Below, one piece after another: positions 20,807-29,315 of a stretch of 64,000 nucleotides of DNA. The DNA comes from Pseudomonadota bacterium. GTDB taxonomy: Bacteria; Pseudomonadota; Gammaproteobacteria; Steroidobacterales; JBCBZW01. How positions within the stretch are numbered: the first letter of the stretch is position 1; each line of letters begins with the position of its first letter. The notes under the pieces were generated by a model. That model made no database searches. It was not told the origin of the DNA and worked only from the letters and a program-made list of their open reading frames with translations. The position numbers and the translations under genes were made by a program. Where the stretch lies: NCBI GenBank assembly GCA_039193195.1, contig JBCCWS010000024.1:1-64000 (forward strand), in the 5' to 3' direction.

Positions 20807-21631
20807 ATGTCGAGAACACTGAGCGGCAAGACCGTCTTCATCACCGGCGCCAGCCGCGGCATCGGTCACGCCATCGCGGTGCGCGCCGCCCGCGACGGTG
20901 CGAACGTGGTCGTCGCGGCCAAGACCGACGAAAAGCACCCCACGCTTCCCGGCACAATCCACACGGCAGCGCGTGATGTGGAGTCGGCCGGCGGTAAGGC
21001 CCTAGCGGTCAAGATGGACGTGCGCTTCGAGGATCAGATTGAGGCGGCAGTGGCCAAGGCAGTCGAGACCTTCGGCGGTATCGATGTGCTGATCAACAAC
21101 GCCGGCGCCATCAGCCTAAGCCGCGCTCAGCAGACGGAGATGAAACGCTTCGACCTCATGTTCGACATCAACGTGCGCGGCGTGTTCGCCATGTCACGCG
21201 CCTGCCTCGACAGCCTGGAGCGCGCGGACAATCCACACATCCTCAACATCTCACCGCCGATAAGCATGGAGCCGAAGTGGTTCAAGGATCACACGGCCTA
21301 CACCGTGTCGAAGTATGCGATGAGCATGATCGCCATGGGGCTTGCCGCGGAGTGCGGGTCGCCGCGCATAGGCGTCAACGCCTTGTGGCCACGCACGGCG
21401 ATCGCCACGTCGGCGCTAATCATGGCCAGCGGCCCTGTCGACCACAAGCACACGCGCAAGGCGAGCATCATGGCCGATGCGGCACACGCGGTCGTCACCC
21501 GCGAGGCGAGCAGCTGCACAGGCAACTTCTACACGGACGAGCAGGTGCTCCGCCAGGAGGGCGTAGATGACTTGCGCGACTACGCCGTGGAGCCCGGCGA
21601 GCCGCTGATCAACGACCTGTTTATCAACTGA
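20807..21631 (+). CDS. Short-chain dehydrogenase/reductase, HSDL2/AtuG-like
   Basis: A 274-residue SDR. The cofactor motif is TGASRGIGHA near residues 12-21, with NNAG at about 98-101 and the catalytic pair seen as NISPPIS (Ser) and YTVSKYAMSM (Tyr, Lys). The segment KTDEKHPTLPGTIHTAA and the C-terminal NFYTDEQVLRQEG are characteristic of the HSDL2/citronellol-catabolism AtuG subgroup, which acts on branched or fatty acyl-derived alcohols. ATG 20807 follows GGAG at seven bases and is preferred over the upstream ATG at 20789. It stands alone after acnA. Substrate unknown. Confidence 0.85.
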   Translation: MSRTLSGKTVFITGASRGIGHAIAVRAARDGANVVVAAKTDEKHPTLPGTIHTAARDVESAGGKALAVKMDVRFEDQIEAAVAKAVETFGGIDVLINNAGAISLSRAQQTEMKRFDLMFDINVRGVFAMSRACLDSLERADNPHILNISPPISMEPKWFKDHTAYTVSKYAMSMIAMGLAAECGSPRIGVNALWPRTAIATSALIMASGPVDHKHTRKASIMADAAHAVVTREASSCTGNFYTDEQVLRQEGVDDLRDYAVEPGEPLINDLFIN

Positions 21632-21647
21632 TGCAGCCACGGAACCG

Positions 21648-22424
21648 TCAGCGCGGGATCGCCCACCCGGGAATGTCGCGCCAGGCATCGTTGAGCTGGC
21701 GATCTAACTGCCGCGCCCGCGGCTCCATGGCGCATAGAAGCGCCCAAAACCGGTCGCTGTGCGACATGACCCGGGTGTGCGCCAGCTCGTGCAACATCAC
21801 GTAGCGCACCAGAGACGGCTCCAGAAATAGGAGCGAATAGTTCAGGCTCAAGGTACCGCGCGAAGAGCAGCTGCCCCAACGCGTCTTTTGGCCGCGAACT
21901 TGAATGCGCCCGTGCTCGAAACCATGATGCTTGGCGAGGCGCGCGGTCCAGGGCACCAGGTATGTACGCCCCTTGGCGGCCAACCACCGACGCAGCTCAT
22001 CGCGAGCCCTCCCCGTGTGGCCGGTGTTTCCACGCAGAATCAGGTCCGTCGCAGACTCGCTTAAGCGCACGCGCCCCTCGAGCGCGGACTCCTCCGGCTC
22101 CAACAACACGCGCCAGGCAGCATCGATCGCGCGCAGATCCACGCGGTCGGGCAGGGACTGATCGAAAGCAGCACATGGCGAGGCGATCAGGCGCGCGCGC
22201 GTTTGCTCTATCCAGCCACGGTGCTCTTCCACGAAGCGTTGAACGCGCGCCGCAGACGTCGCACGCGGGACGACCACCTCCACGCCCTTGTGCGGGCATA
22301 CGTGAATCGACAGCCGCTTCGCTCGCGTGCTCTCACGGATACGCAACCCCTCCAGCACGTTGCCGGTAGGTTGGTGCTCCGGCAGGGCTAGCTGCCCCCC
22401 GCTTGCGGGTTGCTCAGCGGCCAT
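21648..22424 (-). CDS. YgjP-like zinc metalloprotease-fold protein (DUF45)
   Basis: Roughly 258 residues from ATG 22424. The C-terminal half has the metal site: RWGSCSSRGTLSLNYSLLFL, then HELAHTRVMSHSDRFW with the HExxH helix and third His ligand. This is the YgjP/WLM (M48-related) family, for which a UTP pyrophosphatase activity has been reported for the E. coli protein, whereas peptidase action is only predicted. Its start overlaps the preceding lipoprotein gene by 11 bases, so the two are coupled. The reading frame continues upstream to 22538, but those residues look non-coding in composition. Confidence 0.82.
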   Translation of the reverse strand: MAAEQPASGGQLALPEHQPTGNVLEGLRIRESTRAKRLSIHVCPHKGVEVVVPRATSAARVQRFVEEHRGWIEQTRARLIASPCAAFDQSLPDRVDLRAIDAAWRVLLEPEESALEGRVRLSESATDLILRGNTGHTGRARDELRRWLAAKGRTYLVPWTARLAKHHGFEHGRIQVRGQKTRWGSCSSRGTLSLNYSLLFLEPSLVRYVMLHELAHTRVMSHSDRFWALLCAMEPRARQLDRQLNDAWRDIPGWAIPR

Positions 22425-23118
22425 CCCAGGAAGCGGTGGAGAAGGTCGCACTCGCGAAGCCACCGGTGTCCGCCACCGTTGCCGTCTCATGGATGTACAG
22501 TCGCACGGGGCGTTCGAACACGAGCCGACCGGCCACAACGCTGTTCGGACCGATCACCACGCGGGGCACGCGCTGGCCGTTCACCCCCACCGTGTCACGC
22601 ACGATGACATCGCCAAGCACCTCCGTGCCCTCCGTCAGTGTGATCGCGCCGTTGTAGTTCACCACGTCGCCTCCCACCACGCTGCCGCGTATCTTGATCT
22701 CCCCGTTCACCGTACCGACGCCGCCGACGACCCGTACGTCGTCCTCGATCGACACCCTGCCGTTGACCAAGTTAATGGGGCCATTCACCAAGGCGGCACG
22801 GGCCACGGCTAGATCACCGTTGACAGCTTCTAGGGGCCCGGTCCTCGCGCCCTCACCCACGGTAATCCGCCCATGGACGGACGTACACGCATCCACCTGC
22901 GCCCCGGCGCCGATGTGGATATCTCCATTGACCGTACGAAACGCGCCCCCGCCAGCCGCGACGTGCTCCGCCACGAGCACGTCGCCGTTCACGCTTATCG
23001 CTCCGGCGTGACTGGTCGTTCCTGCCAGCACGCGTATGTCTTCGCTCACCGCCCCGTTGCAACCTGCTGCGACAGCTGCAACGGCGGCGACCAGGATCGC
23101 GCAGACGCGATTCCCCAT
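22414..23118 (-). CDS. Bactofilin-like (polymer-forming) exported or lipoprotein
   Basis: A 234-residue protein of repeating short beta-strand units: SVNGDVLV, TVNGDIHIGAGAQV, VHGRITVGEGA, AVNGDLAVA, LVNGRVSIEDDVRV and TVNGEIKIRGSV. This is a right-handed parallel beta-helix pattern similar to bactofilins. Unlike cytoplasmic bactofilins it starts with a signal peptide and Ala-Ala-Gly-Cys at the end of the hydrophobic core, so it is probably lipidated or at least exported. It is coupled to the downstream YgjP-like gene. Function unknown; an envelope scaffold is plausible. Confidence 0.72.
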   Translation of the reverse strand: MGNRVCAILVAAVAAVAAGCNGAVSEDIRVLAGTTSHAGAISVNGDVLVAEHVAAGGGAFRTVNGDIHIGAGAQVDACTSVHGRITVGEGARTGPLEAVNGDLAVARAALVNGPINLVNGRVSIEDDVRVVGGVGTVNGEIKIRGSVVGGDVVNYNGAITLTEGTEVLGDVIVRDTVGVNGQRVPRVVIGPNSVVAGRLVFERPVRLYIHETATVADTGGFASATFSTASWDGR

Positions 23119-23157
23119 AGCACCCCCCGGGATGTGTCCGAATTTTCTTGGAGTCTT

Positions 23158-23163
23158 TTTATA
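23158..23163 (-). promoter_or_regulatory. Possible -10 element for the bactofilin-like gene
   Basis: TATAAA on the minus strand, about 40 bases upstream of the ATG at 23118, lies in an unusual AT-rich pocket of a GC-rich gap. No good -35 hexamer is seen at standard spacing. The rest of the 266-bp gap (23119-23384) shows nothing else recognisable. Confidence 0.35.
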
Positions 23164-23384
23164 GGGAACGACGATGCGTACCTGCGAACGCGTACGCGGC
23201 GTCGAGCGTCACCTCGCGACGGCCTCTCCCTAGCTCACCGCGTATCGTTGGCAACGAGCACATCATTGCACACTCACGCATTTGCGCAAGTTGTTCACGG
23301 TGCTCGGATTCGGGGCGGCCTGTGCCCCCTAAGGGAGCAGTGTGCTGGACGTGCGCGGGCCTCGCCCCTTTCCCGCGCTGCCGC

Positions 23385-24158
23385 TCAGGCGCGCGCGATC
23401 GCTGCCTGGTAGCGCCGGACCGTTTCCGAGAGGCCAAAGCGCAGGGCATCGGCGATCAATGCTTGTCCGATCGACACTTCGAGGATGTTCGGCACTGCAG
23501 CGCAAAAGGTCGTCAGGTTGTGCAGGTTCAGATCGTGCCCTGCATTGACCTCCAAGCCAGCCGCCTGTGCCTCCCGCGCCGTCGCCGCATACAGTGCCAG
23601 GGTTTCACTCAAGGCTTCTCCTGTACCCTCCTCGGCCCGGAACAGTCGCGCGTAGCCCTCCGTGTACAGCTCGATTCGATGGACGCCGAGGGCTGCAATC
23701 GCCTCCAGCTCCGAACATCCAGGATCGACGAAAAGGCACACCCGCGCGCCCTGCTCGCGCAGGCCAGCGACGATCGGTGCCAGGCGTTGTGCGTTAGGGG
23801 CGATCTGCCACCCGTGGTCGGAGGTCAGCTGATCCTCAGCGTCGGGCACGAGCGTCACCTGCGTGGGCAGCACTTCCCGACATAGGGCGAGGAAGCCCGG
23901 ATACCCCTCGTCGGTGGGGCCGTTAAAGGGGTTGCCCTCGACGTTCAACTCCACCCTTTGTGGGCCCAGCGCGGCTGCCAGCGTGCGCACATCATCGGGG
24001 CGAATGTGGCGTTGATCCGGGCGTGGGTGCACCGTAATCCCGTCCGCGCCTGCATCCACGCACAGCTGTGCCATCTCTAGCACGTCTGGGTCGTGTCCCA
24101 TTCGCGCATTGCGCAGCCACGCCACCTTATTCACGTTGACGCTAAGAACGGTTGTCAT
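23385..24158 (-). CDS. pdxJ: Pyridoxine 5'-phosphate synthase
   Basis: Joins 1-deoxyxylulose 5-phosphate with 3-amino-2-oxopropyl phosphate to give pyridoxine phosphate, the last step of the DXP-dependent vitamin B6 route. The 257-residue TIM-barrel protein has SVNVNKVAWLRNAR at the start, GITVHPRPDQRHI (catalytic His region), FVDPGCSELEA, ELYTEGYA, NAGHDLNLHNL and the C-terminal VSIGQALIADALRFG, all typical PdxJ blocks. It stands alone here, not next to recO, acpS or rnc as in E. coli. Confidence 0.96.
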   Translation of the reverse strand: MTTVLSVNVNKVAWLRNARMGHDPDVLEMAQLCVDAGADGITVHPRPDQRHIRPDDVRTLAAALGPQRVELNVEGNPFNGPTDEGYPGFLALCREVLPTQVTLVPDAEDQLTSDHGWQIAPNAQRLAPIVAGLREQGARVCLFVDPGCSELEAIAALGVHRIELYTEGYARLFRAEEGTGEALSETLALYAATAREAQAAGLEVNAGHDLNLHNLTTFCAAVPNILEVSIGQALIADALRFGLSETVRRYQAAIARA

Positions 24159-24171
24159 GGCGCTCCCTGAG

Positions 24172-24218
24172 GCGGAGAGAAAACGAAACGAGGGCCGAGG
24201 CTTTCGCCCCGGCCCTCG
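24172..24218 (-). terminator. Rho-independent terminator of the Spy-like gene
   Basis: A 9-bp perfect stem (CGAGGGCCG and CGGCCCTCG, 24189-24218) is followed on the minus strand by GTTTCGTTTTCTC. It lies 26 bases past the stop of the gene at 24244 and just before pdxJ. Confidence 0.75.
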
Positions 24219-24243
24219 CGCGAGAAGTCGCGTGGGTCAGATG

Positions 24244-24894
24244 TTAGCGACGGTTATCGCCGTCGTCCTTTTCCTTGCGGTTTTCCCACTTCTTGCGCGC
24301 GTTGTCGCGCTCTTCCTGGGTCATGTTGGCGGCTCGGCCACGCATCTCTTCACGGCGCGCAGCGCGATCTTCCTTGGACACTTCACCGGCGCGGGAGCGC
24401 ATCTGCTCGCGGGCAGCCTCGCGCTCTTCCGGCGTCATGTCCTTCGCACGCTCCTGCATGCCCTCGACCATGCGGTCGCGGTTGCCACCGCGGCCTGCAG
24501 CACCACCCTCGCCGCGGCGGGCACGCATCTCTTGGCGCTCCTCCTCGGACATGTTGCGGAACTGCGCACGACGGTCCTTAGCCTGCTCGCGAGCAGCGGC
24601 TTTCTCCTCGTCGCTCAGGTTCTGGTACTCGGCCTTGTTGGCCTCACGGCGAGAACGCATGGCTTCCTGTTGCTCCGGGGAGAGCTCCTGGAAACGGGCA
24701 CGGCGCTCCTGGACGCCCTGCTTGAATGCGGCCTGCTCTTCCGGAGACTTTGACTCCCACTCTTCGAGCAGCTTTGCCTGGGTGTCGGGATCGAGCTCGT
24801 CCCAGCGGGAAGACCGCTCGTCCTGCGCGTAAGCGGCGGCAGACGCGACAACGCCAGCTAGGGCGGCGGCAGCGAGGGTACGGCTGAAGTTCAT
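24244..24894 (-). CDS. Periplasmic, highly charged helical protein (Spy/DUF3106-like repeats)
   Basis: A 216-residue protein with a clean signal peptide (cleavage after AYAQ or ASAAAYA). After it comes an almost purely helical, Glu/Arg/Gln/Ala-rich chain with a repeated unit of about 25 residues: LDPDTQAKLLEEW, LSPEEQAAFKQG, LSPEQQEAMRSR, LSDEEKAAAREQ, MSEEERQEMRAR, MTPEEREAAREQ, MTQEERDNARKKW. Such LSPEE repeats occur in Spy/CpxP- and DUF3106-type periplasmic chaperone-like proteins. ATG 24894 is preceded by GGAG. It has its own terminator. Confidence 0.75.
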   Translation of the reverse strand: MNFSRTLAAAALAGVVASAAAYAQDERSSRWDELDPDTQAKLLEEWESKSPEEQAAFKQGVQERRARFQELSPEQQEAMRSRREANKAEYQNLSDEEKAAAREQAKDRRAQFRNMSEEERQEMRARRGEGGAAGRGGNRDRMVEGMQERAKDMTPEEREAAREQMRSRAGEVSKEDRAARREEMRGRAANMTQEERDNARKKWENRKEKDDGDNRR

Positions 24895-24983
24895 AGAACA
24901 CTCCTTTGATGGGCCGCTGATCCGTTTCAGCGATGCGCGAATTCTACCCGAAGCCGCCGCGAGCGCGATGTAAACTCTCGTAC

Positions 24984-26594
24984 ATGCATTCGATCTCCCG
25001 CCCGCCTGCCCGCAAGACGCGCTCGCCGAGGGTCTGCGATGCCTTCCTCGTCATCGCCGTGCTCGGTCTGGCCGGGTGCTCACCCGCGCCCCCTGCCAAC
25101 GCCCCCGGCGGCGGTGAGCCCGCCGCAGCGGCCAGCGTGCCCGCTACCCTGCGAATCGGTCTCGAGGCCGATTTGCAGGGGTTCGACCCCCTGCGCACAC
25201 GCCTCATGGGCGTCAGCACGCTCACGGTGGCAGACGCAGTCTTCGATACCCTGATCACCCTAGACGAGCGCGGCGCGATCCAGCCGCGTCTGGCCCTCTC
25301 GCTAGAGCCTTCGGCGGACCTGCGAGTGTGGTCCCTGGTCCTGCGCCAGGGCGTGACCTTTCACGATGGTAGCGCGCTCGATTCGGCGGCGGTCGCAAAC
25401 CACTTTCGGCGCCTGATCGACCCCGCCAATCGCTGCGCTTGTCGACCCTTTCTCGGCCCCCTCCGAGAGGTGGTGGTCAGCGGGCAGTACGAGCTGCGCT
25501 TTGAGCTGAGCAGCCCCTGGGCAGCGCTGCCTGCGGTACTCGGCGAGCCGTCAGTCGTGTCGTTAATCGGCTCCCCCGCCGCCCTAGGTGACGGCGAGAC
25601 CTTCAACCGCGCCCCCGTAGGAACGGGCCCCTACCGCTTCACCGAATGGCGCGACGGCGAGGTGGTGACCCTGACCCGCAATGACCAGTATTGGGCCACC
25701 AAAGGCGATGAGATCGACCTGCGCCCTGGCACCCTCGAGTACCGCATTCTGCCCGATCAGCAGGGCCGCCTCGCCGCCCTACGGGCCGGCGATGTGGACG
25801 TCATTTGGACCCTGGACGGGAGCAGCGCGGCCCGTGCGGAGGCGCTCGGCCTACGCGTGCAACGCCGACGCGGCGCGGGAGCTCGCCTGCTGGTCCTGAA
25901 CACGCGCGAAGCGCCCTTCGACGACGTGAGGGTGCGTCGCGCCCTAGCTCACGCCAGCGATTCGGCGGCCTACGTCGCCGCCGTCTCGGAAGACGGCGTC
26001 CTTGCCGCCGACGATCCCTACGGTCCTGGCTCGCCGTTTCACTGCGACTCCCACTGGCCCGAGCACGACCCCGCAAAGGCCAAAAGCCTACTCGCCGAGT
26101 ACGGCGCGCCCGTGGCCGTGACCTTCGGCCACACGGCGACTCCCCGTGGCCAAGCAGCGGGGCAGATCTTCCAGCAGTTCTGGCAGGCGGTCGGCGTCGA
26201 GGTCACACTGCAGCCGATGGAGCAGGTGCAGCTGGTGGCGAGCGTGTTCCGCCGCCGCTTTCAGGTCGGCCCGTGGCGCCTGCGCGATTCGGTCGATCCA
26301 GACCCGGATCTCTACGGGCTGTTTCACTCGACTAGCCCCTTTAACGTCACCGGGCTGGCGTCAGCGCAGCTCGACGGACTGTTAACCTCCGCACGCAATA
26401 CGATAGACCCCACCCAACGAGGCGAGGCGTACTGTGCGTTGGAACGCTATCTGGCCAATCAAGTGCCCTACCTCTACCTCGCCGAGAACACCTACTTCGC
26501 CATCGCCCGAGCGGATCTTGCGGGCGAGCTTTCCCTGCGCGGGGGACTGCTCAGTCTTCGCGGTATCGCCCCATCCTCCCAAGCCATCCCCTGA
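24984..26594 (+). CDS. ABC transporter substrate-binding lipoprotein (SBP family 5, peptide/Ni type)
   Basis: Periplasmic receptor of 536 residues for an oligopeptide-type importer. A lipoprotein signal ends in LAGCSP (lipidated Cys near residue 33), followed by a Pro/Ala linker and the family 5 fold: LRIGLEADLQGFDPL, DTLITLDERGAIQPRLA, RQGVTFHDGSALDSAAV, GTGPYRFTEW, and the later DDVRVRRALAHASD. The true start is taken at ATG 24984 because it gives the signal peptide directly. The downstream permease gene starts 12 bases after the stop, so this is an operon. Ligand unknown. Confidence 0.92.
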   Translation: MHSISRPPARKTRSPRVCDAFLVIAVLGLAGCSPAPPANAPGGGEPAAAASVPATLRIGLEADLQGFDPLRTRLMGVSTLTVADAVFDTLITLDERGAIQPRLALSLEPSADLRVWSLVLRQGVTFHDGSALDSAAVANHFRRLIDPANRCACRPFLGPLREVVVSGQYELRFELSSPWAALPAVLGEPSVVSLIGSPAALGDGETFNRAPVGTGPYRFTEWRDGEVVTLTRNDQYWATKGDEIDLRPGTLEYRILPDQQGRLAALRAGDVDVIWTLDGSSAARAEALGLRVQRRRGAGARLLVLNTREAPFDDVRVRRALAHASDSAAYVAAVSEDGVLAADDPYGPGSPFHCDSHWPEHDPAKAKSLLAEYGAPVAVTFGHTATPRGQAAGQIFQQFWQAVGVEVTLQPMEQVQLVASVFRRRFQVGPWRLRDSVDPDPDLYGLFHSTSPFNVTGLASAQLDGLLTSARNTIDPTQRGEAYCALERYLANQVPYLYLAENTYFAIARADLAGELSLRGGLLSLRGIAPSSQAIP

Positions 26595-26606
26595 GGCATA
26601 GCCACC

Positions 26607-27542
26607 TTGGAGCGGCTATTACATCTGTTAGTGGTGGGGCTGCTAGCGAGCCTCGGCGGCTTCCTTTTGACTGACGCCCTTCCGGGCGATGCCGCCCTGG
26701 CGGCGCTGGGCGAAAGCGCGACAGCCGCTCAAGTGGATGCCCTGCGCGCAGAGCTGGGACTAGATCGGCCCTGGCCGGCGCGCTACACCGACTGGCTGAG
26801 TCACGCAGCGCGAGGAGACTTCGGCACCTCCACGCGGACTGGGCAGGCCGTCGGTCCCGCCGTCATGAACCGACTTGGAGTCTCGGCCGCACTCATGGTT
26901 CTAACCCAGGTGATCGCCCTCGGCCTCGCCGTACCACTGGCCCTACTCAGTGCCCGCCGCCCAGGCAGCATGCTCGATCAGTTGATCGGCGCCCTAAGCT
27001 TCATCGCCCTGTCGACGCCCGCATACATCCTCGCCTTGGGCTTGATCCTGATCTTCGCGATCACTCTCGGATGGTTCCCCGCGAGCGGCTACCCCGCTGA
27101 CGCGGCCGGCGTCATGTGGCCTCTACGCGCCTTGATCCTGCCAGCCCTAAGCCTTGCCCTGGTGGAGTTGCCCATCTACCTGCGCATGTTGCGAGGAGAA
27201 CTGCTGCAGTTGCTAAATCAACCTTGGGCTCGAACTGCGCGGGCCTTCGGCGCCAGCGAGGGCTCGCTTCTGGTGCGCGACGTGCTGCGCGCAGCCTGCC
27301 TGCCGCTGATCACCTTGGTAGCGCTCAACACCGGTCACCTGATGGCGGGCGCCGTGGTTGTCGAGTCAATCTTTGCCCTACCTGGCATGGGCCGCCTCCT
27401 CAAGGACGCGGTTCTCGCGCGGGATCTGCCCACGGTGCAAAGCTGCGTCCTGATCGTAGCTGCCGCTTTCGTGTTGGCCAATCTGCTGGCCGACGCGTTA
27501 GCGTCCTGGCTCGATCCACGAAGTCGCGGCCTGGGCGCATGA
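26607..27542 (+). CDS. ABC transporter permease, DppB/OppB type
   Basis: Inner-membrane channel subunit, 311 residues from a TTG start. It has an N-terminal helix, a periplasmic loop containing LRAELGLDRPWPARYTDW (the OppB-type signature before the first core helix), five further membrane segments, and the cytoplasmic EAA loop ARAFGASEGSLLVRDVLR that contacts the ATPase. The end of the gene overlaps the next start by four bases (ATGA). Its partner ATPase subunits are not in the window. Confidence 0.92.
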   Translation: MERLLHLLVVGLLASLGGFLLTDALPGDAALAALGESATAAQVDALRAELGLDRPWPARYTDWLSHAARGDFGTSTRTGQAVGPAVMNRLGVSAALMVLTQVIALGLAVPLALLSARRPGSMLDQLIGALSFIALSTPAYILALGLILIFAITLGWFPASGYPADAAGVMWPLRALILPALSLALVELPIYLRMLRGELLQLLNQPWARTARAFGASEGSLLVRDVLRAACLPLITLVALNTGHLMAGAVVVESIFALPGMGRLLKDAVLARDLPTVQSCVLIVAAAFVLANLLADALASWLDPRSRGLGA

Positions 27543-28366
27543 ACGGCAAGGCAAGCAACCACCCTCGGCGCATGCTGTCACTCGCTAGCCTTTGGCTGGC
27601 GCTGATCGGCGGTGGCGCACTGAGCGCCGATCTCTGGCCCCTGGCGGACCCATCGGCGATGGCCCTTGGAGATCGGCGCGCCCTGCCGAGCATAAGCCAT
27701 CCATTAGGCACTGACAGCTTCGGTCGTGATCTTCTGAGCCGCGTCCTTTACGGCGGGCGCATCTCCCTTGCGGTGGCCGTCTTCTGCCCCCTGCTCGGAC
27801 TGCTGGTGGGAGGCACCCTAGGCGTACTAGCCGCCTACCTTGGCGGCTGGCCCGAACGCATAGCGAGGCTATTCACCGACACGCTACTCGCCCTGCCCGC
27901 TCTGCTCATTGCGATGCTGCTTGCCGTATCCATCGGCGGATCGGTAACCACGCTCGTTTGGACGCTCGGGCTACTCAGCACGCCTGTGTTCGCGCGCGTC
28001 GCGCGCGTGCGAACACGGGTCATCGCCCAGCTGCCCTACGTCGACGCGGCCCGCTCGCTCGGGGCGAGCCACCTCACCGTGCTACGCCATCACGTGCTAC
28101 CGAATGTGCTGCCGCCCTTGCTGACCCTGTGCACGTTAGTGGCAGCGGTCGTGGTTGTTTTGGAAGGCGCGCTCGGCTACCTGGGCCTTGGGGTCAGCCC
28201 GCCAACACCGAGTTGGGGGGCCATGATCGCAGAGGGGCGAGCCTCCTTAGAGACTCGCCCCCACGTATGCTTAGCGCCAGCGAGTGCGATGGTGCTCACC
28301 GTGATGGCGCTCAACCTGCTAGGCGATGCGGCGAACGCGCCCCACGGTCAGGCACGCCGCGCCTAG
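27539..28366 (+). CDS. ABC transporter permease, DppC/OppC type
   Basis: Second channel subunit, 275 residues from the ATG at 27539, which overlaps the DppB-type stop. It shows the OppC N-terminal helix, HPLGTDSFGRDLLSRVLYGGR (OppC signature), six membrane segments, and the EAA loop DAARSLGASHLTVLRHHVLPN. Reading upstream to 27116 is only an open frame inside the previous gene. The gene is convergent with the methyltransferase at 28375, eight bases away. No DppD/DppF-type ATPase genes follow, so the importer must borrow ATPases from elsewhere or be incomplete. Confidence 0.92.
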   Translation: MNGKASNHPRRMLSLASLWLALIGGGALSADLWPLADPSAMALGDRRALPSISHPLGTDSFGRDLLSRVLYGGRISLAVAVFCPLLGLLVGGTLGVLAAYLGGWPERIARLFTDTLLALPALLIAMLLAVSIGGSVTTLVWTLGLLSTPVFARVARVRTRVIAQLPYVDAARSLGASHLTVLRHHVLPNVLPPLLTLCTLVAAVVVVLEGALGYLGLGVSPPTPSWGAMIAEGRASLETRPHVCLAPASAMVLTVMALNLLGDAANAPHGQARRA

Positions 28367-28374
28367 GAGCGCTG

Positions 28375-29277
28375 CTATCTCTTGACGCCGGTCACTTCCA
28401 GCCAGTAGCGCACGACCTCGGTCACACCCATCTTCTCGAAGGCGGGGCCGACCGCGTATTGCAGGCACTCACTGGAGATGTCGACGGGGTAGCCGCTCAT
28501 CAGCACCTCGGCGAGACCGCCGTAGGCACCCACGAGCTCAAGGCCACGCTGGTCGATCGGAATCGGGCGCTTGTAAACGCGCTCTACGTCGAAGCCCGCC
28601 TGCTCGAGTACACCGGCCCAGCCCTCAGGGGTCTTCCAGTCCTTGTCAAAGGCCTTGCCTGCCGTCCCGCGCTTGCGCTTGATCGGCGCCTTGCCCTCTT
28701 TGATCAGCTCCGCGTTCTTCTCCATGAGAATGCTCACGGCGCCCATCATCCATTCCTTGTACACCGGCTCACTGCCCTCACCGAAGGTGCCGGTGAAGAA
28801 GACCGAGTTGAAGGCGAACGGGGCGCCGGGCTTGAGCACGCGGTACACGTTGCGCACGAACTGATCCTTGTCTGGCATCAGGTGGATGGCATTGCCGATC
28901 ATGCACATGTCGAAGGTGTTATCGGCAAAATGGTCGAGGTCCATGGCGCTGCCTTCCACCATGTACATGGCGCTGCGCCCTTCAGCGGCGGCCGCGTCCA
29001 GCTCTTCCTGAGACTCGACCAGTACGCCCTTCTCACGCAGCTGACGACGGCCAATGGCGAGGGACTCGCCGGAAAGATCGATACCGTTGACGGCAATTCC
29101 AGGCTTGAGCTGCATGAGCAGATCGGTCATCAGGCCCGTGCCGCAAGCGAGGTCGAGCACGCGCTTAACCGGCCCGAGCTCGATGGTCTCAAGCAGGGCC
29201 TTGTTGGCCCCGATGTACTCCGGCTCCTGTGCGTACGGTTCGTAAGTAGTTACAACTTCCATTGGGTCTGCCGCCAT
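28375..29277 (-). CDS. SAM-dependent class I methyltransferase
   Basis: About 300 residues. Motif I VLDLACGTGLMTDLL, an acidic residue at the end of the second strand (GIDLSGESL), and motif IV around FDMCMIGNAIHLMP mark a class I methyltransferase. The C-terminal half is specific to its family and not recognised; the substrate is probably a small molecule or acyl chain because it sits at the edge of the sulfotransferase/propeller cluster. It is the last gene of the minus-strand run 31556-28375, 38 bases after the propeller stop. ATG 29277 is used; ATG 29262 is equally possible. Confidence 0.85.
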   Translation of the reverse strand: MAADPMEVVTTYEPYAQEPEYIGANKALLETIELGPVKRVLDLACGTGLMTDLLMQLKPGIAVNGIDLSGESLAIGRRQLREKGVLVESQEELDAAAAEGRSAMYMVEGSAMDLDHFADNTFDMCMIGNAIHLMPDKDQFVRNVYRVLKPGAPFAFNSVFFTGTFGEGSEPVYKEWMMGAVSILMEKNAELIKEGKAPIKRKRGTAGKAFDKDWKTPEGWAGVLEQAGFDVERVYKRPIPIDQRGLELVGAYGGLAEVLMSGYPVDISSECLQYAVGPAFEKMGVTEVVRYWLEVTGVKR

Positions 29278-29315
29278 TTGTGTGTGTTGTTGATGGTGGG
29301 TGTTACGTGTAGGAG

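Noticed and set aside
27116-27538. Longer N-terminus for the second ABC permease
   Set aside because: It lies entirely inside the first permease gene; the ATGA overlap at 27539 gives the normal OppC start.
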